DNA from: Labrenzia sp. THAF82
GTDB taxonomy: Bacteria; Pseudomonadota; Alphaproteobacteria; Rhizobiales; Stappiaceae
Direction: 5' to 3'
Assembly: GCF_009363435.1 (NCBI RefSeq)
Contig: NZ_CP045354.1
Span: 5,732,501-5,796,500, forward strand
DNA: 64,000 nucleotides
A program made the position numbers and the translations under genes. This document shows positions 62,692-64,000 of the stretch, piece by piece; positions within the stretch are counted from its first letter, which is position 1; every line of letters begins with the position of its first letter. The notes under the pieces are model-generated. The model was not told the DNA's origin, did no database searches, and saw only the letters and a list, made by a program, of their open reading frames with translations.

Positions 62692-63498
62692 ATGCTGCGG
62701 ACAACAAGGATGTTGAAGATGCACGCGCCCAGAACCGGATCCGTAAAACGACGCTCACGCCTGAATGCCACACTGTTGGCAATGACTGCGGTTGTGCTGC
62801 TTGCGGGATGTGCGTCCAACAAGTCCAACACAGGAACGCACTCACCTGCCACAGGTGGTCATTACACAACACCAGGCTCAGGTTCCGCTCGGGCTGCCGT
62901 TACCAAATGGTCGAAAGCCTACGAGAAGGACCGGAAGAATCGAACAGCGATTCTCGGGTATTCCAACGCCCTCAGTCAGAATGGCCAGATGCCGCAGGCG
63001 ATGGCCGTGCTGCGTGGGGGCGTGATAGCCCATCCGAAAGATCGGGAAATCGCGTCGGCCTACGGCAAAGTTTTGGCGATGAACGGTCGGTTCAGCGAAG
63101 CACTCAATGTTTTGCAAGGTGCGCAGCAACCGGCAACACCGGATTGGAAGCTGATGTCCGCACAGGCGGCGATCTATGATCAGACCGGTGAACACGCAAA
63201 GGCACGCAGCCTTTACAAACAAGCGTTGAAGATCGCGCCCGATGATCCGACCTTGCTCAACAATCTCGGACTTTCCTATCTGCTTTCCAACGAGCTGCCG
63301 GACGCAGAATATACACTGCGCCGCGCCTCGACCTTGCCGGGCGCAGACAGCCGTGTTCGGCAGAACCTGGCACTGGTGCTTGGCATTCAAGGAAAGTACG
63401 ACGAAGCCATTCAAGTCGCCCAGGCGGAACTGGATCCGCGGCAGGCTCAGGCCAACATCGCCTATCTTCAGGAAATGATGAAAAAGCGACAGGGCTAG
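62692..63498 (+). CDS. tadD: TPR lipoprotein, TadD-like
   Basis: 268 aa. A lipobox LLAGC with Cys40 after a basic-hydrophobic signal, then TPR repeats (about 65-225), for example ARSLYKQALKIAPDDPTLLN and NNLGLSYLLSNELPDAEYTL. TadD lipoproteins assist Flp pilus assembly. The partial TadC on the opposite strand supports a tad locus here. Confidence 0.82.
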   Translation: MLRTTRMLKMHAPRTGSVKRRSRLNATLLAMTAVVLLAGCASNKSNTGTHSPATGGHYTTPGSGSARAAVTKWSKAYEKDRKNRTAILGYSNALSQNGQMPQAMAVLRGGVIAHPKDREIASAYGKVLAMNGRFSEALNVLQGAQQPATPDWKLMSAQAAIYDQTGEHAKARSLYKQALKIAPDDPTLLNNLGLSYLLSNELPDAEYTLRRASTLPGADSRVRQNLALVLGIQGKYDEAIQVAQAELDPRQAQANIAYLQEMMKKRQG

Positions 63499-63542
63499 GC
63501 GGAGAGCCTCCCCCGAACATGTTTTAGGCTTTTGCCGGGAAT

Positions 63543-63575
63543 GGGCGTCCGATATCGGGCGCCCTTTCTGCTTTT
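63543..63575 (+). terminator. Terminator after the TadD-like gene
   Basis: GGGCG-T-CCGAT and ATCGG-G-CGCCC form a 10-bp stem with one mismatch, followed by TTTCTGCTTTT. 44 bp beyond the stop. Confidence 0.7.
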
Positions 63576-63734
63576 CGAACCTAGCTATCAAATGGTGTGT
63601 TCAGCAAATCCGCATCTGCGCGGGTGTTCCGCAAAACCAAATACAAGTTTACTCATCAGATTGCCTGCCTAGAAGGAAGATGCTTCGCAACGTTGTTAGC
63701 AAGAGTTGAGACGAGCAACTCAGCCCAATGCAAA

Positions 63735-63762
63735 AGAGGCACGTTCCAACTCAAGTGGAACG
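63735..63762 (-). terminator. Possible terminator for tadC
   Basis: CGTTCCA and TGGAACG form a 7-bp stem; on the minus strand it is followed by TGCCTCTTTT. It lies 37 bp past the tadC stop. The rest of 63499-63798 holds nothing recognised. Confidence 0.45.
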
Positions 63763-63798
63763 CGCCCCGCAGAGTTCATAAGGTCTAAGGCCTGATGG

Positions 63799-64000
63799 CT
63801 ACTCGGAGAAGGTTTCGATAACCTGGATCACAGCTGGTCCCATAATGATAAGGAACAGGACCGGCAGGAAGAACATGATCATTGGAACCGTCAGCTTCGG
63901 CGGCAGGGACGCAGCTTTCTGCTCTGCCAACTGCATGCGTTGTTCGCGTGTATCGTCTGCCATCGTGCGCAGTGCGGTCCCAATCGGTGTCCCGTAACGC
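63799..64000 (-). CDS. tadC: Type II secretion F-domain protein, TadC, 5' part outside window
   Basis: The last 66 codons are visible: RYGTPIGTALRTMADDTREQ, a basic amphipathic stretch (QRMQLAEQKAASLPPK) and the final hydrophobic helix MIMFFLPVLFLIIMGPAVI. This matches the C-terminus of TadC, an inner-membrane platform protein of Flp pilus assembly. It runs off the right edge. Confidence 0.85.
   Translation of the reverse strand, partial: RYGTPIGTALRTMADDTREQRMQLAEQKAASLPPKLTVPMIMFFLPVLFLIIMGPAVIQVIETFSE

Noticed and set aside
1-64000. CRISPR arrays, tRNA or rRNA genes, prophage or toxin-antitoxin modules
   Set aside because: Looked for regularly spaced repeats, cloverleaf-like sequences, phage structural genes and small paired ORFs; none was convincing.

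Overview
The window looks like chromosomal DNA of a marine-type alphaproteobacterium of the order Hyphomicrobiales, plausibly near Roseibium/Labrenzia. This is an inference from gene content and order: def, fmt, truA, dapE and dapD, which are close neighbours in many rhizobial-type genomes, are all present in compatible order and orientation. TadD/TadC, AztC/ZnuA-type uptake, LysR-rich catabolic clusters and moderately high GC fit as well. No rRNA, tRNA, CRISPR array or intact prophage was seen.

Layout. 0-9 kb: a truncated LysR regulator divergent from a VOC-MFS pair, a DMT exporter, the lysine/diaminopimelate genes dapD and dapE with a small membrane gene between them, a DUF805 gene and a large MscS-type channel. 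9.5-19.7 kb: a LysR gene divergent from a tightly packed ten-gene operon with a nitrate/sulfonate-type ABC importer, an FAD oxidoreductase, a CaiB-type CoA-transferase, a crotonase, a 7Fe-type ferredoxin, a DapA-family lyase, a cytidine-deaminase-like enzyme and an alpha-ketoglutarate-semialdehyde-type dehydrogenase. It looks like a complete uptake and degradation route ending in 2-oxoglutarate. 19.7-20.2 kb: a palindromic repeat and an IS3 fragment. 20.2-24.1 kb: a GNAT gene and a zinc/manganese-family ABC importer behind a textbook cobalamin riboswitch, with two previously uncalled small ORFs between riboswitch and transporter, so cobalt uptake is likely.

24.2-34 kb: miscellaneous accessory genes (histidine phosphatase, ABC exporter, orphan RTX protein, hydrolase, LysE exporter, amidase, Popeye-like cyclic-nucleotide membrane protein), the last two bracketed by diverged direct repeats. 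34.5-41.6 kb: a second catabolic operon (SMP-30 lactonase, three-subunit molybdenum hydroxylase, beta-keto acid cleavage enzyme, its own TetR regulator, FlK-like thioesterase) with a perfect 16-bp palindrome in front and a truncated next gene at its end. 42.5-49.6 kb: a cyanate module (CmpA/NrtA-family importer, cyanase, DUF1348) divergent from a PAS-AAA+-Fis regulator whose AAA+ domain has lost several catalytic motifs. 49.8-53.5 kb: a MarR-controlled redox group (monooxygenase-fold protein, a membrane/CDGSH/4Fe-4S fusion, cytochrome b561, DUF2189). A frameshifted second copy of this MarR gene lies at 42.6 kb.

54-64 kb: housekeeping DNA again (truA, fmt, def, marC, rmuC, NlpC/P60, MarR, leucyl aminopeptidase, tadD, partial tadC). 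The about 45 kb between truA and the dapE end, with its insertion-sequence relics, repeats and pseudogenes, reads as an accessory block inside an otherwise conserved housekeeping neighbourhood.
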